A DNA stretch of 64,000 nt, taken from assembly GCF_018304965.1 (NCBI RefSeq), contig NZ_JAGQED010000005.1, positions 170,250 to 234,249 of the forward strand. The letters run 5' to 3'. Each line of letters starts with the position of its first letter. The stretch's first letter is position 1. The notes beneath the pieces were generated by a model. That model was not told the DNA's origin, did no database searches, and saw only the letters and a program-made list of their open reading frames with translations. Below, one piece after another: positions 41,424 to 50,266 of the stretch. The DNA comes from Collimonas antrihumi. Its GTDB lineage: Bacteria > Pseudomonadota > Gammaproteobacteria > Burkholderiales > Burkholderiaceae_D. The translations under genes were made by a program, and so were the position numbers.

Positions 41424-42357
41424 TGCCAAAGGGTGGGGTTACCCGGTTTGATAGAGGTGCGAATCTTTATTAAACCGCGCGTAAGCGCCAAGGAGTAACC
41501 CCATGCGTAGTGTTCCTCAGAATGTCATCAAGCACAAGGTCGGCCTGCTCAATCTTGCAGCAGAACTTGGAAACGTGTCTCGCGCCTGCAAGGTGATGGA
41601 ATTTTCCCGCGACACGTTTTATCGCTATCAAACGGCAGTAGAAACAGGTGGTGTGGATGCCCTGATTGACGCCAACCGTAGAAAGCCCAATCTCAGAAAT
41701 CGCGTTGAAGAAGCCACTGAAGTGGCCGTAGTTCAATTCGCCCTGGAACAGCCGGCATTCGGCCAAGTTCGTGTATCGAACGAACTGCGTAAGCGTGGTG
41801 TTTTTGTTTCCCCATCCGGTGTACGTTCTGTCTCGCTACAGCGCGACTTGGAATCGTTCAAGAAGCGTCTTTCAGCGCTGGAGCGGCACGTTGCCGAAAC
41901 TGGCGAGGTTCTGACCGAAGCGCAGGTCGCCGCGCTGGAGAAGAAACTGGAAGACGACGTGGCGCACGGAGAGATCGAGACGGCCCATCCTGGCTATCTT
42001 GGCAGCCAGGACACCTTCTATGTCGGCACCATCAAGGGCGTGGGGCGCATCTACCAGCAGACCTTCGTTGATACGTATTCGAAGTGGGCAGCGGCCAAGC
42101 TCTATACAACGAAGACGCCAATCACCGCCGCCGATCTGTTGAATGACCGGGTGTTGCCGTTCCTGGCAGAACAGGAAATGGGCTTGATCCGCGTGCTGAC
42201 CGACCGTGGTACCGAATATTGTGGCAGGCCGGAAGCCCATGATTACCAGCTCTATCTAGCCCTCAATGACATTGAGCACACCAAGACGAAGGTTCGACAT
42301 CCGCAGACTAATGGAATCTGCGAGCGCTTTCATAAAACCATTCTGCAGGAGTTTTAA
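41424..42357 (+). mobile_element. IS481-type insertion sequence, 3' end lost
   Basis: The region between the integrase remnant and the AT-rich palindrome is an insertion sequence. Its left end is put at about 41424 (TGCCAAAGGGTGGGGTTACC) from the break in the integrase and is approximate. The right end is missing because the transposase stops early at foreign sequence, so no right inverted repeat or target duplication can be shown. Confidence 0.65.
41503..42357 (+). pseudogene. IS481-family transposase, C-terminally truncated
   Basis: 284 codons; full family members have about 340-350. An N-terminal helix-turn-helix (LLNLAAELGNVSRACKVMEF) precedes the DDE domain. Catalytic acids are visible in FVDTYSKWA, LTDRGTEYCG and NGICERFHKT. 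The protein stops at ILQEF, where relatives continue with FYxxAFRKK and the final ~65 residues. It follows a good AAGGAG ribosome site. It is probably inactive, because both the protein end and the right IS end are absent. Confidence 0.85.
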
Positions 42358-42380
42358 GTTATCACTTTATTCCCGGTAAG

Positions 42381-42407
42381 AATAATAAGAATATTATTCT
42401 TATTATT
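42381..42407. other. AT-only perfect palindrome
   Basis: AATAATAAGAAT and ATTCTTATTATT are perfect 12-base arms around ATT, 24 bp after the truncated transposase. No T-run or gene is tied to it. It may mark the deletion junction or act as a cruciform-forming site. Confidence 0.7.
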
Positions 42408-42528
42408 GCTTTCTATCGCCAAGCCTCAATGCAAAGCTGACCACCATGACGCCCCACCATGTCGAATTTGGCGGTCCGCAAGCTGAAACTTGCTGGGTTG
42501 ATGTTGAGAATTTTATTTGCGTTGAAAT

Positions 42529-42573
42529 CAGTTGACAAACTTAAGAAAAAGCACCAACATCGCAGTTGACAAA
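42529..42573 (+). promoter_or_regulatory. Duplicated CAGTTGACAAA motif upstream of the two-gene module
   Basis: CAGTTGACAAA occurs at 42529-42539 and 42563-42573, exactly 34 bp apart. The first copy supplies a perfect -35 (TTGACA, 42532-42537), with a weak -10 (CAACAT) 17 bp on. The second would then overlap the transcription start. This suits autoregulation by the HTH protein encoded downstream. Inference only. Confidence 0.5.
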
Positions 42574-42601
42574 TTCGTCATTTTGCGGAAAAGAGGTTTC
42601 T

Positions 42602-43192
42602 GTGCGATCGATACAACCATGGGATTTAAAGCCAGCGTTAACTGAGCTGCGCCTCAATACAATTTCAAAAGCATTCTTGGAGGTGTACTACGGTGTCCAA
42701 GAGGTGCTCTCTACCGAAGATGATTGTAATTACGGTCGAGGCGCATTGACCTTCAGTCGCTCTCGCCAGCGTTTAATTAATATGGCGTTGTCAGGAGATT
42801 TTTCTTGGTTGAAGATCGTCAATCCAGCTATGGATGTGACATTGGAAATTGAAGGGATTCCATTCCGATTTTTCCGCGATGACCATGAATCTCCGAAGAA
42901 AAAGGGATTTTGGCGTCGCAATGATTCTGACCAGCTGTTTGCTGCCGACGACGAAACGCCGGTAATTTTCCGCTTTATCGTAGAAAAAGCAGTGCAAGAA
43001 GACGATGAGCCAGAGATCTATTTCATTGGCTATAACGCTCAAGAGATCCCGGTGTTTGAATGGCGATATGGTCAGTTCCCAATCATGCACTCAGTCGATG
43101 ACGTTAACACCAACCCTGTGAAGATTGGTCCTGCGCCTGTAGAATTGCCGCGCACGGAAACAGAGGAAAAAGATGCAGGTGATAGAAAGTAA
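42602..43192 (+). CDS. Unknown 196-aa protein, first gene of the M78 module
   Basis: I do not recognise this family. The GTG at 42602 follows AAAGAGG and is preferred over a TTG at 42566 that sits in the upstream repeat. The protein is soluble and has no membrane helix or signal. Its middle is charged and aromatic (FRFFRDDHESPKKKGFWRRN, DETPVIFRFIVEKAVQ, EIYFIGYNAQEIPVFEWRYG) and its end is acidic. It overlaps the following HTH/metallopeptidase gene by 20 bp. In COG2856-type pairs the partner gene is usually the toxin, so a toxin or effector role is plausible but unproven. Codon use is AT-richer than in the core genes. Confidence 0.75.
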   Translation: MRSIQPWDLKPALTELRLNTISKAFLEVYYGVQEVLSTEDDCNYGRGALTFSRSRQRLINMALSGDFSWLKIVNPAMDVTLEIEGIPFRFFRDDHESPKKKGFWRRNDSDQLFAADDETPVIFRFIVEKAVQEDDEPEIYFIGYNAQEIPVFEWRYGQFPIMHSVDDVNTNPVKIGPAPVELPRTETEEKDAGDRK

Positions 43193-44336
43193 GAATTCGG
43201 GGCCAGTCTTCAACGGTACGAATCTTAGGTTAGCGAGAAGTTGCCACAATTACACGCTCAACGATGTTGCTGAGGCGGTTGGAAAGTCACGCCAGTTTAT
43301 TCATCGCCTGGAGGCTGGCCGTGATGTTCCAACTCAGGAATTGTCGGAAAATCTCGCTAATTTTTTGGAGGTCTATCCCGAGTTCTTTTTTCAATCAGCG
43401 GGAATAATGGTTGTTGAGGATGCATATCATTTTAGGAAAAAAGCCACAACGAAGGTAGCAAGTAAGCAATCCGCACTTGCAAAGGGAGAGTTATTTAGGC
43501 GATATGTTGCTTACATAGATAGCAAACTCCGACTACCAGATTGTTCTTTTCCCTCATTTGAGGCAACTACTCCTGCTGATATTGAGCGTGCGGCTGAGAA
43601 GTGCCGAACGGAATGGGGACTCGGTTTTGGACCGATCGATAACATGGTTCGAGTTGCCGAACATGCTGGCGCTGTCGTTACTAGTTTCCACGATGTCTCT
43701 CACGAGGTTGACGCTCTGTCGTTTTCGTCGGCCCGTCCTGTTATCGTAACTAATAACGCTAAGGGTTCCGCGTGTCGAGTGCGCTTTGACTTAGCTCACG
43801 AAGTCGGGCATTTTATTTTGCATGAGGGGAAAACAACTGGTGATCGATTAACAGAGTCGGAGGCCAATCGATTTGCTGGGGCATTCTTGTTACCGCGGAG
43901 TTCATTCGTTAAAGAGTTTCCAGCAATGCGAGGGTCCCGACTAAATTGGCCTGGAATTGCGCAGATGAAACTCCGATGGAAGGTGAGTAAAGCCGCCATT
44001 CTTTATCGTGCAAGACAGCTAGATTTGATCACGGAGAGCCAATACAAGAGTGGCATAATTTTTGGATTGCGTCGTAATGGAGAGGCGACAACTGAGGAAT
44101 ATGATGACGTTATCGCTTACGAAGAACCGGAGCTTATCCGCAATTCGCTGGAGGTGATGTCAAATGCATTCGGCATGACTCACGAGGATGTGGCACGTCA
44201 GCTTCATATGAAGATGGGGATTGCGAAGCATTTTCTTCCAAAGTCTATCTCTCCTGAATTACCAGAACCAGATGAAAAAGCCTCAGAAGTCTTTGACTTA
44301 GCGCATTATAGAAACCGGCGATCGCTTGGAATATAA
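43173..44336 (+). CDS. XRE-HTH / ImmA-IrrE (M78) metallopeptidase-domain protein
   Basis: 387 residues. The N-terminal XRE helix-turn-helix spans about 16-70 (LRLARSCHNYTLNDVAEAVG, SRQFIHRLEAGRDVP). The M78 domain has HEVGHFILH, with HExxH at 209-213, and a downstream acidic ligand region TESEANRFAGAFLLP. This is the COG2856 architecture. In ImmA it cleaves a phage repressor; in toxin-antitoxin pairs it acts as antitoxin and repressor. The C-terminal ~90 residues match nothing I know. It overlaps the unknown gene before it, so they are co-translated. The island position and low GC indicate transfer. A RosmerTA-like defence role is possible by architecture. Confidence 0.87.
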   Translation: MQVIESKNSGPVFNGTNLRLARSCHNYTLNDVAEAVGKSRQFIHRLEAGRDVPTQELSENLANFLEVYPEFFFQSAGIMVVEDAYHFRKKATTKVASKQSALAKGELFRRYVAYIDSKLRLPDCSFPSFEATTPADIERAAEKCRTEWGLGFGPIDNMVRVAEHAGAVVTSFHDVSHEVDALSFSSARPVIVTNNAKGSACRVRFDLAHEVGHFILHEGKTTGDRLTESEANRFAGAFLLPRSSFVKEFPAMRGSRLNWPGIAQMKLRWKVSKAAILYRARQLDLITESQYKSGIIFGLRRNGEATTEEYDDVIAYEEPELIRNSLEVMSNAFGMTHEDVARQLHMKMGIAKHFLPKSISPELPEPDEKASEVFDLAHYRNRRSLGI

Positions 44337-44479
44337 AGCGTTTGCTGCCCTCTACGCGTTGTTCAAATGGTTCGACGAAGGTTCAACAGCGTAGTGATAT
44401 AACGTCCGACTAATGTGACTTGATCGTACCTAGCCTCTTGTATAGTAAGACATTGTTCTTCTTTGGCACTCGATAAGAG

Positions 44480-44520
44480 GGACTCATAATCCGTTGGTGC
44501 CCAGTTCGACTCTGGGGGGG
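44480..44520 (+). repeat. attR-like direct repeat
   Basis: A perfect 41-bp copy of 41061-41101. The sequence before it does not form a tRNA 5' half, so this is not a tRNA gene but the far junction of the island. Confidence 0.9.
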
Positions 44521-44545
44521 GCCGCCAGTAATATGCAGCAATATC

Positions 44546-44580
44546 AAAGGGTTACAGATTTTGTCTGTAGCCCTTTTTTA
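44546..44580 (+). terminator. Intrinsic terminator beyond attR
   Basis: AAAGGG-T-TACAGA and TCTGTA-G-CCCTTT form a strong stem with loop TTTTG, followed by T6. It is probably the original terminator of tRNA-Ile, displaced by the island. It may also stop transcription from the M78 module. Confidence 0.8.
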
Positions 44581-44626
44581 TTTCCGACTTCGTTCACCGC
44601 TCCATTCCAGACTCCACCAGTCGTTT

Positions 44627-46840
44627 TTAATATGCGTATTCTGTATGCCGGTATCCGCCGAATTTGGAGTTATAACCGCCCGGCCGTGCTTTCACATCAT
44701 TGAGCACGATACCTTTAACTGACATGCCGGCCTGATCGAGACGTTTCATCGACTCTCTGATGTCGCCGGCAGTGCTGATACCAGCCCGTGCAACCATCAA
44801 GATAGTCCCGGCGTGCGGTCCAACAGTCAACGTATCGGATACCGCGAGTATCGGTGGCGTGTCGATCAGCACATAGTCATAACTGTCCTCAAGGGTTGTG
44901 AGCAATTTGCCGAGATTCTCGTGCAACAGCAATTCAGACGCATTGGGCGGCAGGTTTCCGGTGGAAATGAAATCAACGTTCTCCGTCACTCCTTCATGTA
45001 CCACCTGCTCAAAGGACATGGCCCCCGCAATCAAATCCGACAAACCGTTCCCCCTGTCCAAGCCGAAATACTGGTGCAAATAGCCTTTACGGAAATCAGC
45101 ATCGATCAGCAATACCTTCTTGCCGCCCGCTCCCAGCACTGCCATGAAGTTAACTGAAATAAACGACTTCCCCAGGTTTGGCGTTGCACCGGTGATCAAT
45201 ATGATGTTGTTCTTTGCCTCCTGCATTGAAAAATGCAGCGCTGTACGGAGACTACGCAGGCCCTCTATCGCGCTGTCAGCCGGCGCATTTTTAGCCAGTG
45301 TCAACGAGAACGGCAGCTTCGCACGGACCCGCGCGTACAACTCCTCTTGCTTTTTGCTGTGCGGGATAGATGCATAGACCGGCAGGCCGAGCGCTTGCTC
45401 GATTTCATGCGCGTTGTCGATACCGCCAAACAGCGATTTCTTGATCCATGCGCTGACCACGCCGAGGAACAGGCCCAACAGCAGCGCAACTGCGATCACG
45501 ATGGAACGCCTTGGCTTGATTGGTTCTTCTGGCACTGCGGCTGTATCCACCAGGCGGACGGTTCCAACCTTGCCGGCCTTCAGCAGGCGCAGCTGCTGCG
45601 TAACGTTCAAAAGAGACGTGTACAGATCAGTGTTAACCTTGACGTCGCGCGCCAGGCGCACCACGTCTTGTTCTACCAGGGGTAGCTTTTTTATTTGCGT
45701 GGTAATTACCTGTATTTCCCTGTTGATCTCTTGCAGCTGTTTTTCGAGTCCGATCATATCCGGATGCGCGTTGGTGAAACGCATGGACAGTTCTTCTCTC
45801 TTTTGCGTCAACTCACTCCGCTTGAGCTGGGCGGCGACAGATTGCTGCAGCAGCACTTTAGCTTCCTCGCCCAGGTCGATGATGCCGGTACTGTTACGGA
45901 ACTGGTTGTATTTGGTCTCTGAACGTTCCAGCTGCTGTTTGATGTCTGGCAGCTGCTGATCTAAAAACACCAGGGATTTTTCCGCCTCTTCAGACTTCCG
46001 CTCCAGATTCTGGCGCACGTATTCTGTACCGATCTGATTGAGGATAGCGCTGATCATTTCAGGCTCGGTGCCCTCAAGCTCAGCATTGATGATGTCGGAC
46101 TGCCGCCCTTTTTCCACGACCACCATATTCCGCTGCAGTTTTTCGATGGTAGCAAGTCGTGACGTCCGGCTCAGTAAGAACTGCGCCCCCGGCCTGGCTC
46201 CCAGGCTTGTGATACGGAGTTCTATATCGCCCTTCGCTGTCTTGCTACGCAGCATGACCCCGGTTTCACCATGAAACTCGATCCCCTCGGATTTTTGATT
46301 TATGCGGAATCGGCTATCGCTTCCCACTGTCAGGATGAATTCGCGATCCTCCAATGCCTCCGGCACGTTGAAGACGGCAACATCAATCTGTTCCGCACCC
46401 CAGGCATAACCACCGTAGCCGAATAACCCGGGGGTAGACATTTCACCATTGCGGCTAGCGAGCCATGCGCCAACGACGGGAAAATATTTTGGAACGGCAT
46501 TGATATACAGTCGCAGATTGTCCACTGCATGCGAGACGACAAACCGCGAGCGGATAATCTCTATTTCCGTTATCGCGGCTGTTTTAAGATCGAACAGAGA
46601 ACCCATTTCCCCCAATATGTTTTTTGACGAACCCGGACTGTCTTCAACCTGGATCAGGATGTTGGCTCGGTAAACCGGTTTGGCCAGAAACGCATATGCG
46701 CAGCCCAACAGCGTGATAGCCATGGTAACGTTGACGATCAGCCAGCGATGATCGAACAAGACGTCCAGGCAAGTTGCCAGGTCGATCTTATCGTCATCTG
46801 GCATGCTGGCGGAGGCTGGTGGTGAAGTGTGTTGGCTCAT
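44627..46840 (-). CDS. Wzc-type tyrosine autokinase / chain-length protein
   Basis: 737 residues. A Wzz domain has two membrane helices (near 33-53 and 447-466) and a long periplasmic coiled coil between them. The cytosolic BY-kinase has Walker A GATPNLGKS at 551-559, Walker A' LLIDADF at 577-583 and Walker B VLIDTPP at 657-663. The tail carries a tyrosine cluster (Y723, Y730, Y735, Y737). Cycling of its phosphorylation controls polymerisation and export of the exopolysaccharide with the Wza-like protein. It is the last gene of the operon, 67 bp after the Wza-like gene. No separate phosphatase gene is present in this window. Confidence 0.94.
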   Translation of the reverse strand: MSQHTSPPASASMPDDDKIDLATCLDVLFDHRWLIVNVTMAITLLGCAYAFLAKPVYRANILIQVEDSPGSSKNILGEMGSLFDLKTAAITEIEIIRSRFVVSHAVDNLRLYINAVPKYFPVVGAWLASRNGEMSTPGLFGYGGYAWGAEQIDVAVFNVPEALEDREFILTVGSDSRFRINQKSEGIEFHGETGVMLRSKTAKGDIELRITSLGARPGAQFLLSRTSRLATIEKLQRNMVVVEKGRQSDIINAELEGTEPEMISAILNQIGTEYVRQNLERKSEEAEKSLVFLDQQLPDIKQQLERSETKYNQFRNSTGIIDLGEEAKVLLQQSVAAQLKRSELTQKREELSMRFTNAHPDMIGLEKQLQEINREIQVITTQIKKLPLVEQDVVRLARDVKVNTDLYTSLLNVTQQLRLLKAGKVGTVRLVDTAAVPEEPIKPRRSIVIAVALLLGLFLGVVSAWIKKSLFGGIDNAHEIEQALGLPVYASIPHSKKQEELYARVRAKLPFSLTLAKNAPADSAIEGLRSLRTALHFSMQEAKNNIILITGATPNLGKSFISVNFMAVLGAGGKKVLLIDADFRKGYLHQYFGLDRGNGLSDLIAGAMSFEQVVHEGVTENVDFISTGNLPPNASELLLHENLGKLLTTLEDSYDYVLIDTPPILAVSDTLTVGPHAGTILMVARAGISTAGDIRESMKRLDQAGMSVKGIVLNDVKARPGGYNSKFGGYRHTEYAY

Positions 46841-46907
46841 AGCGGTGTTTATTTCAACTGTTTCTCTTATTTGATGTGATCGATACGATCGACCAAAGTG
46901 CCAGCTA

Positions 46908-48047
46908 TCATTTTCCAGCCTGCACAGCGCTCGTGACAGACTGTGCGCTTGGCAGTATCAGGCTGATGACGCGAGACCACGTGGCAAGCGGCGCGGCATC
47001 GACATAGACCACGTCCCTGGCCGCCAGCTCGAAATTCTCTGCCAGGGCAAAGGCAGTAGGAGAGCGCGCGTCAAGGTGGTACACAACGGGCTCCGTGCTC
47101 CCCGCGTTGCCCGCATTGCGCACCACGTAGACCTGGCGTCCGTTGCTGGTCAGCGGATTGAGACCGCCGGCGTCGCCGAGCGCTTCGCTCAGCGTCAGAC
47201 GGCCGTTGCGCAATGTCAGCGTGCTCGGACGGGTTACCTCGCCCAGCACAAAAACCTTGCTCTCGTCACGTGAAAGCACGTGGACGATATCGCCGCTTTC
47301 CAGCAAAACCTTGCTTGGATCGATGCCTTCTTTTACAAGTTGCGGCAAGCTGACCTGATAAGTTACGCCGGCACGATGAATGCTGATCTGGCTTCGGTCT
47401 CCGCTCGGCAAAATGCCGCCGGCGCGATCCAGCGCCTCCGGCAATGTCATCGGGATATCGTTGATCACACCAACCCCTGGCGTTCTCACTTCACCATTAA
47501 GATAGACGCGTTTGCTGCGGTATGCCTGCACACGCAAGGTAAGATCCGGCGCTTTGACGTAACGGGCGAGCTTACTGGTCAGCAAGTCGCGCGCCTGTAA
47601 CGCTGTCAGGCCCGCAAGCTTGACAGGACCGACAAAAGGAAATTGCAGCAGGCCACTGTGATCGACTACAAAGCCTGGAATATTGCCGCTATCAGCGCCA
47701 GGCTGAGAGATGGTTGCCTGCCCGGACATCGCAGGAGTAGAAAGCTCAGGGTGGCCCCACACCTGGATAGAAAGAACATCACCGCTGTCGATGCGGTAAG
47801 GCTCCGGGTCAGTCAGCAGCCGGCTGATGTCCTGGCCGGGTTGCTGTTCACGCATTGTTTTTTCAGATTGCAGCAATTCCGGCGTGATCTGTTTCAAATT
47901 CGCGGCCATGACGGCAGATTCAGTTTCGCCAGCCGCATGCAGATTGTCCATATGCATGCCAGGAGCAACCGCACAGGCCGCAATCGCAGGAATCAATCCC
48001 GCCAGTATCACCATTTTCAGTAAATGGATTCTTAAAAAAAAATGCAT
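46908..48047 (-). CDS. Wza-like polysaccharide export outer-membrane lipoprotein
   Basis: 379 residues from ATG 48047. A signal peptide ends in the lipobox PAIAAC with C25 as the lipid-modified residue; an ATG at 48014 is the alternative start. The Poly_export domain (YRIDSGDVLSIQVWGHPEL, DHSGLLQFPFVGPVKLAGLT) and SLBB-type segments (VYLNGEVRTPGVG, VFVLGEVTRPSTL) are clear. It forms the outer-membrane channel partner of the Wzc-like protein encoded next. Confidence 0.93.
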   Translation of the reverse strand: MHFFLRIHLLKMVILAGLIPAIAACAVAPGMHMDNLHAAGETESAVMAANLKQITPELLQSEKTMREQQPGQDISRLLTDPEPYRIDSGDVLSIQVWGHPELSTPAMSGQATISQPGADSGNIPGFVVDHSGLLQFPFVGPVKLAGLTALQARDLLTSKLARYVKAPDLTLRVQAYRSKRVYLNGEVRTPGVGVINDIPMTLPEALDRAGGILPSGDRSQISIHRAGVTYQVSLPQLVKEGIDPSKVLLESGDIVHVLSRDESKVFVLGEVTRPSTLTLRNGRLTLSEALGDAGGLNPLTSNGRQVYVVRNAGNAGSTEPVVYHLDARSPTAFALAENFELAARDVVYVDAAPLATWSRVISLILPSAQSVTSAVQAGK

Positions 48048-48184
48048 GGAATTTCTAACTTGATAAAGTAAGCGTGTCGTGGCGTTGTACGGCACAAGTA
48101 CCAAGAATGCATGCCCAATGAAAACAAGGCATGCACCCGGATTGAGCACGCTGGTTAAGCTATTTTTCGGCCAGCCGATACCAG

Positions 48185-48916
48185 CTATGCCCGTTCGATA
48201 GACTCCGCGAACATATAGCCGATAGAATGCGCAGCCTTGATCGGTTGCGATGCCCGGTAAAACTTCGTAATCTTCTTTCGCAAGCGGCTGACTACCGCCT
48301 CAAGCCTGCGTTCGTCATAGGCCAAAGGATTTTGATCAAGCGCGGTCGATATGATGTCTTTGCGGCGCACCGGCTGTCCCCGGCCGTCTGCAAGGATATC
48401 GATCAGCAGCGTTTCAAGGCGCGTCAACAGAATTTCGGCGCCTGACGGTGCAAATAGTTTCCATTCGCTGCGGCTGAAACGCCATGGCGTGCGCTGCTGG
48501 GACGGCAAACTCAAAATCAACCGGCGCTGCAGGCTATGTATGTTTGCCTGGATTTCCTGATGACCGGATTGCTTGGCAAGAAACACGTCTGCACCGCATT
48601 CCAGGCCTTTGACGCACATATGCATGTTGTCCTGTGAAGCGAGCATGACGATGCCGAGACGGCAGGTACGCTGCATGGCGCGCAGCTGAGATGCAATAGC
48701 GAGGCCGCTGCCGTCAGCGCTGTCGGCATCGAGAATCACAATATCCACCGAACGTTCGATTAGCTCTCGATACAAGGCGATATTATCGTGAACCCCCGAC
48801 ACATCGCACTGCTGCTGAAGCAGGCCGGCCACGATCGCGTTGCGAAACGCATCGTCGGCGTCCACCACAACAATGCGAACTTTGCTTGAACAGTTGTTTT
48901 TAATCGGGATATTCAT
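48185..48916 (-). CDS. OmpR-type response regulator in the EPS operon
   Basis: 243 residues. The receiver domain has acidic residues D19/D21, phospho-acceptor D63 (IVILDADSADGSG), S94 and K115. A C-terminal winged helix follows (ILLTRLETLLIDILADGRGQPVRRKDII, YDERRLEAVVSRLRKKI). No sensor kinase gene is adjacent. It lies between the GT4 gene and the Wza-like gene, with a 243-bp gap upstream that may hold its own promoter. It probably controls this polysaccharide locus. The receiver has A20 where many have a second consecutive Asp, but the pocket looks complete. Confidence 0.88.
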   Translation of the reverse strand: MNIPIKNNCSSKVRIVVVDADDAFRNAIVAGLLQQQCDVSGVHDNIALYRELIERSVDIVILDADSADGSGLAIASQLRAMQRTCRLGIVMLASQDNMHMCVKGLECGADVFLAKQSGHQEIQANIHSLQRRLILSLPSQQRTPWRFSRSEWKLFAPSGAEILLTRLETLLIDILADGRGQPVRRKDIISTALDQNPLAYDERRLEAVVSRLRKKITKFYRASQPIKAAHSIGYMFAESIERA

Positions 48917-49159
48917 ATGCCTCTAATCGCCTTATGCACGCGGTAAGCGATCGGAAATTTGCGATGTACGTTAATCAGATATCAAGTGTGAAGCAGATCG
49001 TTGTATTAATCTGTCGGAAAAATCGCGGAGCGCAGCACAACTCTCCTACCAATCTGGAGGCACTTCCCAAAATGCTGTAAGAAAATTCCCGAGTTGCTCA
49101 GAAGGCTTGCGTTCAAGAAGCGAGACCATGCGTGTCCACGCCCCCCACCCTCGTAGAGG

Positions 49160-50266
49160 TCACGACGAACGCAATTCCCGCATGCGGGAGAACAATTGCC
49201 GGTAACTGGCAATGAACTGACTGGGAGAAAAACGCTTCCGATAAGAAGCACGTGCGGCCTGTGCGTAGCGTTCCACGCTGTGACGGCTCAGGCTCTCAAG
49301 TTTTTCGACCAGGTCGGCGGCCGTGCAATTGAAGATCAATCCATTGACCGTATGCTCCACGATATCCGGCAACGCTCCACGATTGCTGGCAATCACGGGA
49401 ACGTGGCTGCGCATGGCCTCCAGCGCGGTAAGACCAAACCCTTCGGAGCGCGAAGGCATTACCAGCACGTCGGCAAGATCGTAGTAGGCATTGATATCGG
49501 CCTGATCTATCCAGCCGTAGTAATGCACGTTCGGCGCATCCAGCTTTTCAAACTGCAGATTAGCCAGCACAGGCGCACCGACAATGTGATAAACATAATC
49601 AGGCCGGCTCTTTTGCAGGCTGCGCATGGCTTCCAGCAAAATATCGTAACCCTTCTGGTGGTCCAGCCTGCCTACAAACAGTATGTGCAAATGCTCGTCG
49701 TCTCTTTTTTTCCTGCGCGGCGGATCCAGCCGGTCCAGCACGGTGTTCTGGATCAGAATGCAATTGGGTGAGAAACCGAATTTGCGATTATTCTCATGCT
49801 CGTAGCCGGAAATATCGATGACCACATCCGGAATGTGAGACATGACCTTTTCAATTGCCCTGGTAAGCAGGGTCACCCCCTTGCTGCTATCGCGGAAACT
49901 GGCCCAGCCGTGGGCGCAATAAATGGTTCTAGTGTTACGCCCAAGCCAAGGTGTAGCCAGGCATAGAGCGATGCCTGCGAAAGTGCTGTGGGCATAGACG
50001 ATATCGGGACGCTGCAGACGCACCTGACGCACGATGGCAAGCGCCAGCTTGAACGGCCCCAGGCCGTCGCGCGAATACGGATGGCAATGAACCCGCTCTG
50101 CACTGATCTGCTCCGCTTGCGAAGCTGGGATCAGGTGCGTGAAGCGGCAATTGAAACTGTCGCTGAGATGCTCAAGCATGTCGAGATAGGTGGCGACGCC
50201 GCCTTTAATGGTTTCCGCAACGCTCAATACGTTTAACGGACGGCCTTGCTGCAGACTGTCAGGCAT
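49160..50266 (-). CDS. Glycosyltransferase family 4
   Basis: 368 residues. The N-terminal SVAETIKGGVATYLDMLEHL is a GT-B acceptor domain. The donor domain has ILFVGRLDHQKGYDILLEA and PSRSEGFGLTALEAMRSHVPVIASNRGALPDIV, the E-x7-E motif of retaining GT4 enzymes. It builds the repeat unit on the undecaprenyl carrier at the inner membrane. The ATG follows directly on the stop of the Wzy-like gene. Only this dedicated glycosyltransferase is seen in the locus, so others must be encoded elsewhere or the repeat is short. Confidence 0.92.
   Translation of the reverse strand: MPDSLQQGRPLNVLSVAETIKGGVATYLDMLEHLSDSFNCRFTHLIPASQAEQISAERVHCHPYSRDGLGPFKLALAIVRQVRLQRPDIVYAHSTFAGIALCLATPWLGRNTRTIYCAHGWASFRDSSKGVTLLTRAIEKVMSHIPDVVIDISGYEHENNRKFGFSPNCILIQNTVLDRLDPPRRKKRDDEHLHILFVGRLDHQKGYDILLEAMRSLQKSRPDYVYHIVGAPVLANLQFEKLDAPNVHYYGWIDQADINAYYDLADVLVMPSRSEGFGLTALEAMRSHVPVIASNRGALPDIVEHTVNGLIFNCTAADLVEKLESLSRHSVERYAQAARASYRKRFSPSQFIASYRQLFSRMRELRSS

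Noticed and set aside
44480..44524. Second tRNA-Ile gene
   Set aside because: Only the 3' half is present; the 5' side cannot form the acceptor, D or full anticodon arms. It is an attachment repeat.
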